From contig NC_073302.1 in the NCBI RefSeq assembly GCF_027595985.1, forward strand, positions 99,101,234-99,165,233: a DNA stretch of 64,000 nt. Direction: 5' to 3'. This stretch comes from Sorex araneus (taxonomy: Eukaryota; Chordata; Mammalia; Eulipotyphla; Soricidae). This document shows, piece after piece, positions 11,538 to 23,950 of the stretch (the stretch's first letter is position 1; every line of letters starts with the position of its first letter). The translations under genes were made by a program, and so were the position numbers. The notes below the pieces were generated by a model that had not been told where the DNA came from, searched no databases, and worked only from the letters and a program-made list of their open reading frames with translations.

Positions 11538-11725
11538 CTACAGGCCAAATTTGAGCACCTTAAAAGGATTCACTTAGAGGAGAAAATGAAGCTTGATGAA
11601 ATGAGAAGACTTTTGGAAGATGAAATAGCTGCTTTCTCCAAAAAGAAAGCTACATCTGAGATATACCAGAGTCAGACCTACTTGCCATCAAGCAGCAATC
11701 TGAGGAGGGATAAGGACCGAAAGAA
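11538..11725 (+). CDS. SEPTIN10: Septin (SEPTIN10-like) penultimate coding exon, coiled coil
   Basis: This 188 nt exon gives 62 codons plus 2 nt, beginning LQAKFEHLKRIHLEEKMKL and ending SSSNLRRDKDRK. Residues 1 to about 40 form a heptad-rich coiled coil typical of septin C-termini. The FSKKKATSEI and NLRRDKDRK motifs fit SEPTIN10 better than SEPTIN6, 8 or 11 (family comparison from memory). The acceptor is ttttttcacag, ending at 11537. The donor is gtaagc at 11726, and the exon ends in phase 2 (AA + C completes Asn with the next exon). If the intron is retained, the frame reads AAG AAG TAA and ends with Lys-Lys, a possible alternative C-terminus. Confidence 0.9.
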
Positions 11726-13698
11726 GTAAGCATCCCCATCCTCTGTTTGGTAGGCAGCTTGCCCCTCACCCTCTCTCTGCCCTATGCATCTCCACAGCGC
11801 TTCTCACCATCTGTTTCTCTAGTGCTGTCTGCATTCTGCATCTGGAATGTCTGTTTCTTAAAGCAGAGACTTTGCCTTTCACTGCTATTTCTCCAGCATC
11901 TGGAACAATATTTCACATATGTTAGGTACTAAGACATTTGCCACAATGAGTGAATGAATAAACATTGCAGGGCAAAAAAATGCAGTTAGTTCCCTTTGAG
12001 GCTGGGGACACTTAGTGGCTGCCCTAGTCTGCATTTGATGACTGCTGGCCTACCATTCTTTAATTATGTCGAGTTTTGTGTCTAACTGGAGACAATATAT
12101 TTTTTTGAACTATAGATGTAAAATGATACTTGATTTTAAAAAACCTAATTCCTAGGTTTGCTTTTTTATTATTAGTTTCTACGGATAATGATTTTATGAG
12201 AATTTTTATTTTAATAAGGGAACCAGGCCATCGATTCGAACTCCTGTGCTGTGATGTCAACTTCTGAAACCAGTGGACGTAAAGATTCAGAGGAAGGTAG
12301 AAAGGGCCCGTGCGACAGGGCAGATATGAATAGCCTTTGAATGATAATCTCAAGGCTTATAGGTTTGGGGTATGTGTTAAAATCAAAACTACCAAAGTTT
12401 TGGAAAATAAGTTTTTTTTTTTCTTTTCCGTACTTTGTGTTCTTCATTTTATTTCTCCCTACATAGCATGCATGTCCTGTCAATTTACCTCTTTGACTCT
12501 TGATAACCATAGTTTATTTATTTGCAGAATACTGCTTTGGGGTCTTTACCTCAGTTTGTTCCAACACTTTTTGCCTCAGTCGCTTAGAGTCCTTTTGTTT
12601 CTAATAGAGAAACACTGCCGGTTTAAAATCTTATTTCAAACCCAGCTTTTTTAGAATAGTGTAGTTTTAACTTAAAAATTATTTAAGAGATGATTTAAGT
12701 GTTATAGCACAAGCCTTGCTTGTGTGAGACCCTGGGTTTGATCCTGCCCCTCAGATACTCCCTATAGCTTAAACACTACTGGCAATGGCCTCCATAACAA
12801 TTTTATAACTTTGTTCATGAATTATGACCCTGAGCCATGATGGCTTTCTGTTCTTTCACTATGGAGAAGTCAGAATTTTGTTAGTCATAATTGGCCTATA
12901 GTTTGCAATTTTGTAGAGGAAAGATTAAAATAATTATATACAATATTTTTTCATAGGCTCTACAATAAAATGGAGCTTTGCTTTGTCTATTGATATAGGT
13001 ATCCCAAGAATCAAGAGCAGTGCCTGATATGTGGACATATGATTATTTGTCAAAAAATAGAACTTATCATAACTGTGTCTTATTTAAGCATTGAATATTA
13101 GAAAATAATTTAATACTTCTTGTCAGTATACTTTGAATTATGAAGCTGAAGAAAATATACCTTTTTTTTTATCTCAAACTAGTGTTAACTAAGATTGGAT
13201 TCCCAGTTTTACTCCACATATGAAGATAGTTTCCACTTACGTTGTACTTGAAAATTGTTATTAGTGTATTAGTGTATGCAAAGAATCAGGGCCAAGGACA
13301 TGAGAAATCAAAAAAATTCATCCTCAAGAAAATGGGATTGGTAATTTTTTTTATTTTTTCTCTTTTGAAAAATCCCAAAGATAAGTATTCCATAGCATTT
13401 CAGGAGTATATTTGCTCCTAATAAAAATCTGTGTAAAGCCCGGGCTACAGAGACAGTACAGTAGGCAGGCACTTGCCTTACATACAGGCAAACCAGATTC
13501 AGTCCCTGGCACCCCGTATCTCACCCGAGCAGCGCAGGCCTCCCTGAGCATAGAGTCAACCCTGAGCACAGAGGGAGTAGTGGTGGGAGGGGCCCCAGAA
13601 CACCAGCAGCAAACTTTATGAACCTAATGATTTTAGCAATTTTTATTCTCTTATTAGGTTTTTCATTGTACTAATCAAATGTGTTTTTTTCTTTTCAG
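11726..13698 (+). other. Septin last intron (GT-AG)
   Basis: The intron starts gtaagc and ends ttttcag. Between 11726 and 13440 I see no gene. There is an old SINE-like remnant near 12690-12790 (a degraded tRNA-type B box, gggtttgatcc) and otherwise AT-rich unique-looking sequence. A clearer SINE sits at 13440-13615. Confidence 0.75.
13440..13615 (+). repeat. Shrew SINE (old)
   Basis: gctacagagacagtacagtaggcagg head, cttgccttacatacaggc, and a distal body with gagcacagagggagtag. It lies in the last septin intron, about 85 bp before the final acceptor. Confidence 0.6.
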
Positions 13699-13714
13699 CC
13701 CCAGTTTTATGTAA
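13699..13714 (+). CDS. SEPTIN10: Septin (SEPTIN10-like) terminal coding segment and stop
   Basis: The acceptor tttttttcttttcag ends at 13698. Joining AA from the previous exon to this segment gives Asn-Pro-Ser-Phe-Met-stop, with TAA at 13712-13714. From memory, the human SEPTIN10 C-terminus is ...DKDRKNSNFL, so ...DKDRKNPSFM is a close match in length and pattern. This is the best evidence for choosing SEPTIN10 among the paralogues. The coding part is only 16 nt; the rest of the exon is 3'UTR. Confidence 0.85.
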
Positions 13715-14660
13715 AACAAGGTTTTCAGATCACAGAAGTTCATCACAAGCAAAAATCATTAAAATGTTATACATATGTTTTGATTTCTTGCTGTTTTTAT
13801 TTGTTGTACCACTTACTCTGTATCTGGCAAAGGCTTCAGTTAATGTTATTTATAGAAAAAATACTTGTTTGATGTCAATACATAAACCAGAGTGTATGAC
13901 AACTCATTTACATGTTAACTTTCGGTGGGAGGTTTTAAATCACTGGTTTGCTGTGACTCCGGAGTGTCTCCCCTGCCTCCAGTTATTATTGTTTTGCATT
14001 GACTACACCACAGCTCAGTGGCAGTGCCATTGATGATTCGGAAATCAGTTATTTTAGGCTGTTTGGTTGCATTTACATTTTTAAATGAATGTTATATATA
14101 ATAAACGTAAAATTTGGGGAATATATTTTTAAAGATGTTCTGTGTCTAAAATTCTAACCTCATTTACATTTTTATAGAACTTTTTTGATAGTTACCCAAT
14201 TGGTAATATTGCTAAGCTTTTATATGAAATTATATATAACATGATGGCTTTCTTTGCTTTAGTATGCCTTATTATGGTTAATGGATTAATCAAAGTGTGT
14301 TTAAAGGTTTAAATATATAGGTAAATCTTTCCTAATGATGAGTGCTTTTGAACCTGGCTATAACACACTAATGTAACTGCATACTTTTTTAAAACTCTGT
14401 CTTCAAGTTTCTGGATACAAATATAAAGTTTAATTATTTTCTTTAAAAAAATAACTGAACATCTAAAAATTTATGTAAAAATAATAATTGCAAAATGTAT
14501 TTGAATTTAGTGCCTTAGTAGTAGGATTATCAGCAATTTAATAGTTCCTAATTTTTTCTTAACAGTCAATAAGTATATAATTTTTGCATTTTGTACTTGA
14601 GTGTTCTAAATAAAATGGAATTTTACTCTTGACAAATAAAACATATACTTATTTTCTACA
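13715..14660 (+). other. SEPTIN10: Septin 3'UTR with polyadenylation signals
   Basis: This AT-rich sequence follows the stop codon and contains no SINE or L1. AATAAA hexamers lie at 14100-14105, 14609-14614 and 14635-14640. The last two are followed by a TGTGTT-containing stretch, so cleavage near 14650-14665 is likely. A short-UTR form from the 14100 signal is possible. Positions 14024-14368 are present again at 16735-17078. The exact end is inferred from signals, not from transcripts. Confidence 0.7.
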
Positions 14661-15419
14661 CTGTGTTCAAGTTACTTTAACCACTTTTTCGTTCACTGTC
14701 ATCATAAGGAACATTTACCAAATTTATTGTCTTTCTGAATGAACTTAAGACAGATATCTTACTACTGTTTTCAGACAGCAAAATGTTTTACTTTTGTGAA
14801 TTCTTAGCCGTGTATTTTTTCAGGTAGCTATATAAGTTACGTGTGAAACCTTTTGTAGCAAAATTTATCTGAAAAGGTAATTTAAACTCCCAGTTTTTAT
14901 TTTGCTATTCACGAATGTGTCTTACCTTCTTAAATTTTCAGTAAACTACAGGTATCACAGAAAAAAACTGCACTGTCTTCTCAGAATGAGTAGTGCCCAA
15001 ATTCTGGAAAATGAGAGAGGGAGTTGATGAGTCCTAGAGGACTGGTTGCCCTCATGCAGAGCCAGGCCGTTGCCTCAGTGCTGAGTGTCCCCAACGACTG
15101 AGTCCCAGAAACTCAGTGACTCAGTGTAAGTGGTAGTTATTTGTACTAACCAAGCATGTTACATCCAGCTAATTATACAGAGTGATGATAAGCCCTAAAA
15201 ACGTATAACAAAATTTAAACGCCAGAGTGGTTGTTGCCATGGGCCCAGATACTCAATTTTTACATGAAAAGATGATGAGAACTTACTTAGGTCTCTGAAC
15301 TTCACAGGATTGTTCTTCTGTTCTTTACTGTATTAAAGACAACACGTGTGCTTTGACCACAATGTGAATCTTTCATTTTTTTTTCATGTATTTGAGATTC
15401 CATCTAAGATATTTTTAAA
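14661..15419. other. Intergenic, downstream of septin; no feature seen
   Basis: AT-rich unique-looking sequence. The segment 15000-15120 is less AT-rich, but I see no supported gene or repeat. Confidence 0.5.
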
Positions 15420-16734
15420 AGAATTTCACTGCAGCTTCTGAGCAACAAGGAATGCTCACAGGCTGAGTCCAAGAGACACAGCTCAGAGGTGATTTCAAAC
15501 TATTGGTGGAAAGTACAAGGCCCTAATATTGGAACATTACAGGTAGAAGACCACTGGGCATGGTTTTCTGAGCAAGTCAGTTAATCTCCCACCATATCCC
15601 ATCAGATCCACAAATTAGCCTCTTCTGTGGAACTCCCACTGCAACAGCCTGGCCACCCCAACCACATTAGGCCTATGGTCCATTAGCCCCGGCTCCAATG
15701 AACATTTCCTTCCAAAACACTAAAGCAATGGTGAGCACAAGATACAATACAACCCTAGTCAAAAAGTAACAATAAAAGATCTCTGAAAAAGGTACAGGAG
15801 CCATGGCATTAGACCTCAGCATTGAATACAAGAGCATTATTCTGCACTCTGGGTACAGGGGAGCACCTCCCGCAAGGAGCACGTTTCTTCACCTCTCAAT
15901 AACTCACTGTAAACATCCAAAAACATCCTAACTGTAGGTCCCTAATCACAGAAAAACACAACAAAAAACTCAAAACTAAAGGTTTCGGCAATGCAGAAAC
16001 CTACCAGGCTTAGTAAGTTAAAACACTAGACCAGATAACCCATCCAGTAATAATGAGCTCTCTGATAAAGAATTTAGAGTGGAACTGTTAAGGATGCATA
16101 AAGAGATCAAAGAAACAATGAAGGAACCACTAAGAAAACACAGGAGGGTATGAGAGCAGAAATGAGGAAAATATAAACAAAAATATAAGCAGAAATAAAT
16201 CATCTGAAAAACTTAATGAAATTAAAAAAAAAATAACTGGAAGGCCTCAGCAGCAGGGTAACAACTTCTGAGTAAGGAAAATCAGTGAGCTCCATGATAA
16301 GGTGCAAATATCTTCAGACAACAGCAGAAAATGGAAAAGTCCCTCAGAATAAACTAACAGATGACAAGAGAATGAAGGGGATGAATTCAAGAACAACATA
16401 AGAATCTCTGGGGTAACCAGAGGGGCATGAAGGAAACCCTAAAGAAGAAGCAACTGTCAAAGCCATAGCTGAAGAGTTCAGGCACCCAGATCCAGGAAGC
16501 CCAGAGAATACCAGCTAAAAGAAAAATTTTTTTAAAAATTCAAATAATCTATAAAAGAGCACGGCTTTCCTTTATACAAATGATGAAAGAAGAAAAAAAA
16601 CGATTAATCCTATTCCCAGATGTGCTTCAGAAAATAAAGTCCACTCAAAATTAGCTTTAACAAAAGAGGTGAAGGACTTATACAAAATAAACTACAAGCA
16701 CTACTTCAAGAGATAAAAGAGAACATAAGGAAAT

Positions 16735-17078
16735 GTGCCATCGATGATGCGGAAATCAGTTATTTTAGGCTGTTTGGTTGCATTTACATTTTTAAATGAA
16801 TGTTATATATAATAAACGTAAAATTTGGGGAATATATTTTTAAAGGTGTTCTGTGTCTAAAATTCTAACCTCATTACATTTTTATAGAACTTTTTTGATA
16901 GTTACCCAATTGGTAGTATTGCTAAGCTTTTATATAAAATTATATATAACATGATGGCTTTCTTTGCTTTAGTATGCCTTATTATGGTTAATGGATTAAT
17001 CAAAGTGTGTTTAAAGGTTTAAATATATAGGTAAATCTTTCCTAATGATGAGTGCTTTTGAACCTGGCTATAACACAC
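16735..17078 (+). repeat. Second copy of septin 3'UTR segment
   Basis: 344 bp match 14024-14368 with five substitutions and one 1 bp indel that I could count (about 98% identity). The copy is in the same orientation and starts and ends abruptly inside L1 sequence. It has no poly(A) and no evident target duplication. Confidence 0.92.
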
Positions 17079-17523
17079 ATAAAATATAACTCCACAAGTT
17101 CAAGAGAATAAAAATCAGCTATCTTCCCAGACCACGATACACTGAAAATAGAAATTAATCACAAACAGAAATGGAGAAACAACTTTTTTTCTTGGGAAAA
17201 AGAATTGGGAGGCATCACATTTCTGAACTTTAATCTGTACTGCAAAGCGGTAGGAATTAGAACGAGGTATCAGACTAAAGACATGCCCTCAGATCAGTGG
17301 AACAGAGTTGAATATCCTGAAATGGCTCCTCAGGCATATGATCAGTTAGTCTTCAACAAAAGAGAAAAAAAAATAATATGGATCAATGAAAGCTCTTCAA
17401 AAAGTGGTGTTGAGAAAATTAGTTAGCTACATAAAAAAAAAAAACCCAAAACCTCTTTCAGGTCATGCGCAAAAGTCAAATTAAAATAGATTAAGACTTT
17501 GATATCAGACATGAATCCATAAG

Positions 17524-17771
17524 GTAGCACTGTTGTCCCATTGCTCATCGATTTGTTTCATCAATTTGCTCAAGCAGACACCAGTAACGTCTCCACTGTG
17601 AGACTTGTTATTACTGTTTTGGCATATCGAATATGCTATGGGTAGCTTGCCAAGCTCTGCCATGCAGGTGGGATACTCTTAGTAGCTTGCCAGGTTCTCC
17701 GAGAGGCATGGAGGAATTGAACCTGGGTTGGCCTTGTGCTGACCCTACCCGCTGTGCTATCGCTCCAGCCC
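17524..17771 (-). repeat. Long SINE (RTE-tailed)
   Basis: Complete, with a small duplication near the tail (gctcatcgatttgtttcatcaatttgctc). Target duplication aatccataag at 17514-17523 and 17772-17781. Confidence 0.9.
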
Positions 17772-19129
17772 AATCCATAAGATACGTAGAGGAAAATGAA
17801 GACAGAACTCTCCATGTCTTTAAAATGAAGCTAGAGGGATCAGCAGGGATGAAACTGCTAATCAATCAAGCAAGTGAAAGCAATGATAAACAAATGGGAA
17901 TATATTAAATTACGAAGTCTCTGCACCCTCAAGGAAAGCATGGCCAGGATATAAATAGATAGCTCAAGAAATGGGAAAAATTACCTACCACTCCTCTGAT
18001 AAGGGGTTAATAGCCAAGATATATAAGTCACTAGTAGAACTTTATAAGAAAAAACAACAAAAATCCAACACCTATCAAAGTGGAGAGAAGCAATGAACAG
18101 AAACTTCCTCAAAGAAGAAAGACAAATGGCCAAAAGATACAGGAAAACATGCAGTGTGTAACAAATCAGGGAACTGCAAATCAAAGCAGAAGTGAAATAT
18201 TTTCTCACATCCCAGAGACTGGTACAAGAACAAAAAACAGGAACAAGTACAACCAGTGCTTGCGTGGATCTGTGGAGAAAGTGACTCTCTTTCACTGTTG
18301 TTGGGGGTGGGGGTGTTGACTGGTCCACCCTTTCTGGAAAACAATATGAACACCTAAAAAGTCTAGGATTTGAGCTTCTATTTGACTCAGCACCATCACT
18401 CCTTAGAATATACCCCAAGGGTCCAAAAACCAAATAGAGAAAAGACGTTTGCATCCCTATGTTCCTCGTAGCACTTTCCACAACAGCTAAAACCTGGAAA
18501 CAACCCAAATGCCCAAGAATAGATTACTGGATAAAGAAACTGGTACATATATACAATGAAATATTACTTGGCCATAAGTAAGGATTATGTCATGAAATTT
18601 GTTGCCACATGGAGAAACCTGAGAAAATCATGCTGAATAAAACTTCAGAGGGAGAGAGACCAACACAAAATGACCTCTCAAATATGCAGGGTGTAGAAAA
18701 AAACATAATGGTTGAGTTATAAATACCCAAAGACAATGGAAACACAGAGCATGAGAATTGGTATTTAAGAAACATGCCACTTGAGGGGCTTAGGGAATTG
18801 GACAGGGTGGGGAAAATAGGGGGAAAGGAAGCATTGAACTGGTGTTGAAAGAAGGAAACCCTAATAGCAACAGTACTGAAAAGCATAGTGCAGAAACAGT
18901 TATAAAAGAAAAATAGCTTCTCATAGAAGCAGACTAGTGGGTGGGAGGCAAAGAGGGTTGGCCAAGGCGGGAGTCATTGGTGAATGGAATTAGACACTAG
19001 TGAAGGGATCCGTGTTAATGAATGCATTGTATACCTGAAACCCAATCATGAATAACTATAGTTTCATGGTAAGTACATAAAAATATTTTTCAAAATTAAA
19101 AATTCAAAAAAAGTAGAAAAGACTATCAA

Positions 19130-20344
19130 ATCAATTGCTCTTGACATGTCTAAGACTACATATTTCTTGTTTCTGTGTCTGCTCATTGAAGCTGGGGGAT
19201 TCAAGTGACTTGCCCTAAAGAAGTGTCCACTAAGGTGTCAGTGTCTAACTGAAATCAGAATCTGATCTGACCTGCCTCCTGCAGTAGAGTCTCTGTCTCA
19301 CCAAATAAATAGTGAAAACTTGGCTCTGACAGTCTTACATACTACAACTCTTGTCCAGAATCAGCTGAAGGACAGGTGGTTTCCTCTCTTGACTTGTGCC
19401 ATTCTCACTGCTGTGAGATGTAATTCATGTTTTCTTTCATATGCCTACTGGCTATTTGGTGTCTATCTCCCTTTGATTATTCTTTCAGTTGAGCTTAGCA
19501 AATGCTCATATACCCTTTATCTGGTGTTTGGTGTGTAAATATTTTCTTCAATTTGGTGCGTTATTTTTATTTTAGCCAAATATTTTTTGTCATGTGAAAT
19601 TTTTTAAATGCAGTTTTGCTTTTATTTGCTTTACCAATAAAATCAATCATTGGAGATGTCTCTGTAGTTAATATCCTGGGGAGTTTGCCATTATTTTCCT
19701 CAATGTATTTTATATTCTAGCCTAATACCAGGTCTTTAATCCATTTTAAGTTGTCTTGTTTATAGTATGAGATATTCTCTTCTTTTCTTCTGCATGTGAT
19801 TATTCAAGTTTTCCAGCAACAGTTGCTTGAGAGGCAATTAGCCCTTCCTAAATCTTAAAATCTTCTGTTCAAGTACAGAAGTGAAAATTCACCCACAACT
19901 AAAAACCAAGCCAGTACATGCACACACATGCATGAACAAGACCAATGTCATATGTATGTGGTTAGAAGTTCAAATAGTAGTTTTCCTAGGCAAGAAGTGA
20001 TGAGAAGGGAATCTGAGGAGACTCTGGAGTGGTGGTACATATATTTCCTGATCTCATGTCATTTTGGGAGTGATATTATTTTGTGGAAATGCATTAAGCT
20101 TCATATGTGTACTTTCAATAATAATTCTGCAAAAGTTTTGAAATAAGAAATGTGGGGGAGATGAGAAGTGCCCACATATGAAGGTTCATATAGCTAGTCC
20201 TACAAAGACCTCACCATGAAAATGGAGTATTATGATTGGCTTCTTTGATATTGCGTTCCTAATGAATGCTATTAATTTTAAGAATGTTCAGGAGGCTGCT
20301 AGCCCCCGTATTCTCACATGGTTTCTCTAATAAATAAAACTAAG
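19130..20344 (-). mobile_element. Old L1 3' fragment (19330-19830) and unassigned flanks
   Basis: 19330-19830 reads as reverse L1 ORF2 (cattttaagttgtcttgt, tattttctt-caatttg type words), heavily mutated. I cannot assign 19830-20340. Confidence 0.45.
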
Positions 20345-20409
20345 GGGCAAGAACAGTAGTACTTCAGGTAGGGCACTTGTACACCAACTTGCAATCAATC
20401 CCTGGGTAA

Positions 20410-22205
20410 GATTACACTACACAACTAGACTATAATTAAGATTTGAAGAGTGACAAATCAGCATAGCAATCCACAACACCACCACAAAACTAAGCAAAGA
20501 TACTTGTCAAGAAAACTAGAGCAATACTAACCAGCTTGCAACCTCCAGATAAGGACTTTAGAAATAACACGTTGAGGATATTTAAGGGCTCAAACAATAG
20601 TACATATATAAGAAAGCATGAAAGCATGAACATGGAAATGAGAAAACTGTGATCAGAAGTGACAGAACAAGGAGTTTGGTAGGTGAAATAAAAAACTCCT
20701 TGGTAGTCAACTAACAGCAACTGAAGATAAAATCGATGAGCTACAAGATAGGACACAGCAAACCTCTAGAAAACAGCAGAAGATGGGGGAAAGTTTCAAA
20801 TGAATAGCACACTAATGAATTACTGAATGAGTTCAAGAGGAACAAAAGAATTATCAGAGTGCCTGAGGAGGAAGCCAATACAGAATCATCAGTAAAATAA
20901 TGAAATAAAATAATTGGTCAAAGAAGTCATAGCTGAGAAATTTCCAGACTTTATTACATGCACCACCCCATGTTCAAGAGACTCGATAGATCCCAGTCAA
21001 AAGAGACCCATAATCTGAATGATAAAAGCCAAAGAAAGAAATAGGATTTTGAAAGCAGTAAAGATCAAAGAAGAGAAACATGCAGAAGAGCTTCTTTAGA
21101 GTTAAATTAGATTTACCAAATGAGACTAAGGGTTCCAGAATGGTGGGATATGAAAAAAAAAACACTGATTTATACCTCCCCAAGAATACACTGCCCAACT
21201 AGACTATAATTCAGATTTTAAGAGTTATAAAATGCTTCACAGGTTAGCCATACCTCAGGAAATTCACAACCTTGAAACCTTTGCAAGAAGCATTGAAGGG
21301 GCTTCTTTAAGAAGAAAAACATCAAAAACATAAATAAATTCTACAGAATGACGGCAAAAAAAAAGCAAAACTCACATCAATTATCTCAATGTTGATGATC
21401 TAATTGCACCAATCAGGAGACACAGAATGGGAGGATGAATCAGAAAACTGAACCCTTCTCTATTGCCCTATAGAGATACATTTGAACAGCCAAACAGGAT
21501 CAAAGTCACAGACTGGAAGACAATACTTAAAGCAAACAATGCCCTTTAAAAATCCAGGTCTGTCATCACACATGTTTTAAAAATACATGGAACAGGGGCT
21601 GGAGTGATAGCACAGCGGGTAGGGCGTTTGCCTTGCACGCGGCCGACCCGGGTTCGAATCCCAGCATCCCATATGGTCCCCCGAGCACCGCCAGGAGTAT
21701 TTCCTGAGTGCATGAGCCAGGAGTGACCCCTGTGCATCGCCGGGTGTGACCCAAAAAGCAAAAAAAAAAAAAAATATATGGAACAGGTGTAATAATGTGA
21801 AGAGCTCATATTATTGCACATTTTTCACCAAGAAGGGGCAATCTAAATATTTAAAACAATTGTTAATATACCTGGAGGAAGATATTGACAACACAATTGT
21901 AGTTGGACACTTTAAATCACTTTATCACCTCTAAATAGACTAGATAAAATTACCATTGATTTTATCATGATGGCCTCTCAGTATCTTCATTGTAAACCAT
22001 AATGCCCCAAAGCACAGAGAGAGTAAGAAGTAACTGTCTACCACAGAGGCAGGGGGTGGAGTGGAGTGGGGGTGTGTGGGGGGGAATACTAGGGACATTG
22101 GAGGTGGGAAAGCTACACTGGTGGAGAAATGGGTGTTCAATCATTGTATGACTGAAACTCAGTAATGAAAGCTTTGTAATTTGTGGTGGTTCAATAAAAT
22201 AAAAT
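20410..22205 (+). mobile_element. L1 copy, mosaic, with 3' end
   Basis: ORF1-like sequence (20550-21110), then endonuclease-like words (ctcaatgttgatgatctaattgc type, 21385), a late segment (ggaggaagatattgacaac) and the common 3'UTR with a G-rich run. It ends tcaataaaataaaataaaat. A SINE sits at 21596. A degraded SINE head lies just upstream at 20345-20410. Confidence 0.6.
21596..21771 (+). repeat. Shrew SINE (SOR type, A-tailed), youngest-looking copy
   Basis: Near-consensus pol III promoter: A box (tagcacagcgggtagggcg) and B box (ggttcgaatcc), with a long A tail. Duplication aaatacatggaacag / aaatatatggaacag at 21581-21595 and 21772-21786. Confidence 0.93.
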
Positions 22206-22264
22206 AAAATTTGGTGGGAAAAATCACCAAGGAAATACTGAATTTGATTGGTTTTGTTTTTGTA

Positions 22265-22385
22265 TCTTCTAGTAGTGCTCAGGGCTTACTCCTGGTTCTG
22301 TGCTCAGGGATCACTTTTGGCAGGGGACCATTTGGGAAACCAGGTCAAACTGGATCAGTCTCCCAAGACAAGCATCTTACTTGCT
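22265..22385 (-). repeat. Shrew SINE (old)
   Basis: gtgctcagggcttactcctgg and gctcagggatcacttttgg in reverse orientation. Confidence 0.55.
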
Positions 22386-22934
22386 ATAACTCCACCCCCA
22401 AAGGAAGGAAAGCAAGAGACACTGGTGAGGGGGTAAAATATGGTAGGAAACCCTGGCATGATAAGCTCATAGGGAAACCCATCGGGGATAATCTAGAGCT
22501 GCTTGTGGAGGGTTAAGAGTATAGGGAGTGTCCCCCTCAGGATGATGTGGGATAGAGTGGGATCAAACAATCCCTTGCCTTGTTCGTCATCTGAGAGCTA
22601 AGCAACTATTAGTTTACCATTATGATAATGTGGGTTTTTCTGTGAGTCAGAAATAACCTCAGATTAAAGCAGTCTCCTAATTTTTGAGTTTTTTAAATCA
22701 AAAATAGGTTTTGTCAAATACTTTCTCTGTATCAAGTGAAATGACTTTATGTTCATCTTTCTGTAGTTCATACACTGATCACTTCATTCAATTTTTTTCT
22801 TTAAACTCATTAATTTGAATGAATGTAGCAAAACTTTCAAAAGTTTTGAAAGCTCAAAATGACCACTGTGACCTTAGCATTATCTTTGATAATGAAAAGT
22901 GTAGCCATATTTGCTGTTAAGATGTGGTTTACAC

Positions 22935-23085
22935 TGTCTGGAGTGATAGTACAGCAGGTAGGGTGCTTGTCTTGCATGCAGCCCACCTGGGTTCAATTCC
23001 CCAAGCCCATCAAGAATGATCCTTGAGCGCAGAGCATGGAGTAAGTCCTGAACACCTCTGGATATGGCCCCCAAACAACTACAAC
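22935..23085 (+). repeat. Shrew SINE (old)
   Basis: ctggagtgatagtacagcagg head, B box ggttcaattcc, and gagcgcagagcatggagtaa distal body. Confidence 0.7.
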
Positions 23086-23744
23086 AAAAAGATGATTTTT
23101 TATTTTTTAAATTTTCTCTAAGGCTCGCCATAATAGTTTTAGGATCTTTCCATTTTTCTTTTATCTTTTTCAATACAAAATTCATATTAAGTTCTTCAAA
23201 TTTTTACAGGTCCAATTACATTTTAGTAATAATTTTAGCTTATTAATAGGCCTAAAGAAATTCAGTCAGTATAAAATATGACAAAAGGGAATGTCCAATA
23301 TGTGTTAAGATTTTTTATTGATGACTCTTTTTCTCTTTGAATAAGCTATTGCTGTACTTGTCAAAGTTCATGACTTTTGACTTCCAGGATTTTTTCAATC
23401 ATTGCTTCTGCACATTGAGACTTTCTTTCAACAGCACAAAAGAGAGACCCTCAATGTCATGCTGTTTTTCCTAATACTTCAAGGAAAGTCGGGACCCAAA
23501 TTGCTAATGCATGGGCTAGACTAGAACAGTACGTGGAGGTGGAAGAAAACTCAAACATCAAATTGGAAATCTTTGATAACACCTAAGAATTCACATAAGA
23601 GATATGCAGGAACTTATTCAAATGCTTAGATGCCACAACCTGTTAAACTGTCAGCATTAAGCATACAGGCACTTGCACCCTCTGGTGGAGATCAGAAAGA
23701 TTGCTCACAAAACCTAACTATGATCACGATCAAGATCAAGAAAT
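23086..23744. other. No supported feature
   Basis: AT-rich sequence; part (23090-23300) resembles reverse L1 but is too mutated to call. Confidence 0.4.
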
Positions 23745-23950
23745 CCCATTGTTCGCCGATTACTCGAGGGGCTCAGTAGCTTCTCCATTTGTCCTATCCC
23801 TAAGATTTTAGAAGTTCTCTCCATTTGGCCTCCCTAATGGTGCCGTATTGGAGGCTCTTTCAGGGTCAGGGGAATGAGATCCAGCTTGTTACTGGCTTTA
23901 GCATATGAATACACCATGGGAAGCTTGCTAGGCTGTCCCTAAGTGTACTA
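23745..23950 (-). repeat. Internally deleted RTE derivative (short form)
   Basis: The + strand starts with the RTE 3' end (cccattgttcgccgatt...gtctc/ttctccatttgtcc-like) and passes directly into the RTE start region (gattttagaagttctctcc, ggtgccgtattggagg, ctttcagggtcaggggaatg). It then enters the 5'UTR gcttgctaggct block. The ORF in between is missing. This resembles the BDDF type of BovB derivative. Confidence 0.6.

Larger units (their letters stand above)
15420..19115 (+). mobile_element. L1 copy, internally deleted, with inserts
   Basis: Diverged ORF1-like sequence (16000-16550) leads into an ORF2 region near 16660 (gaggtgaaggacttatacaaaa), endonuclease-like sequence near 17090 and the ORF2 C-terminus near 17200-17420 (DQWNRVEYPEMAPQAYDQLVF, shortened here). 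The 3' portion runs to 19115. The order is scrambled relative to a normal L1, so more than one L1 piece may be joined. It is interrupted by a duplicated septin 3'UTR block and one SINE. Confidence 0.65.

Noticed and set aside
17981-18508. 175-codon minus-strand open frame
   Set aside because: Antisense to the L1 ORF2 end; no independent support.
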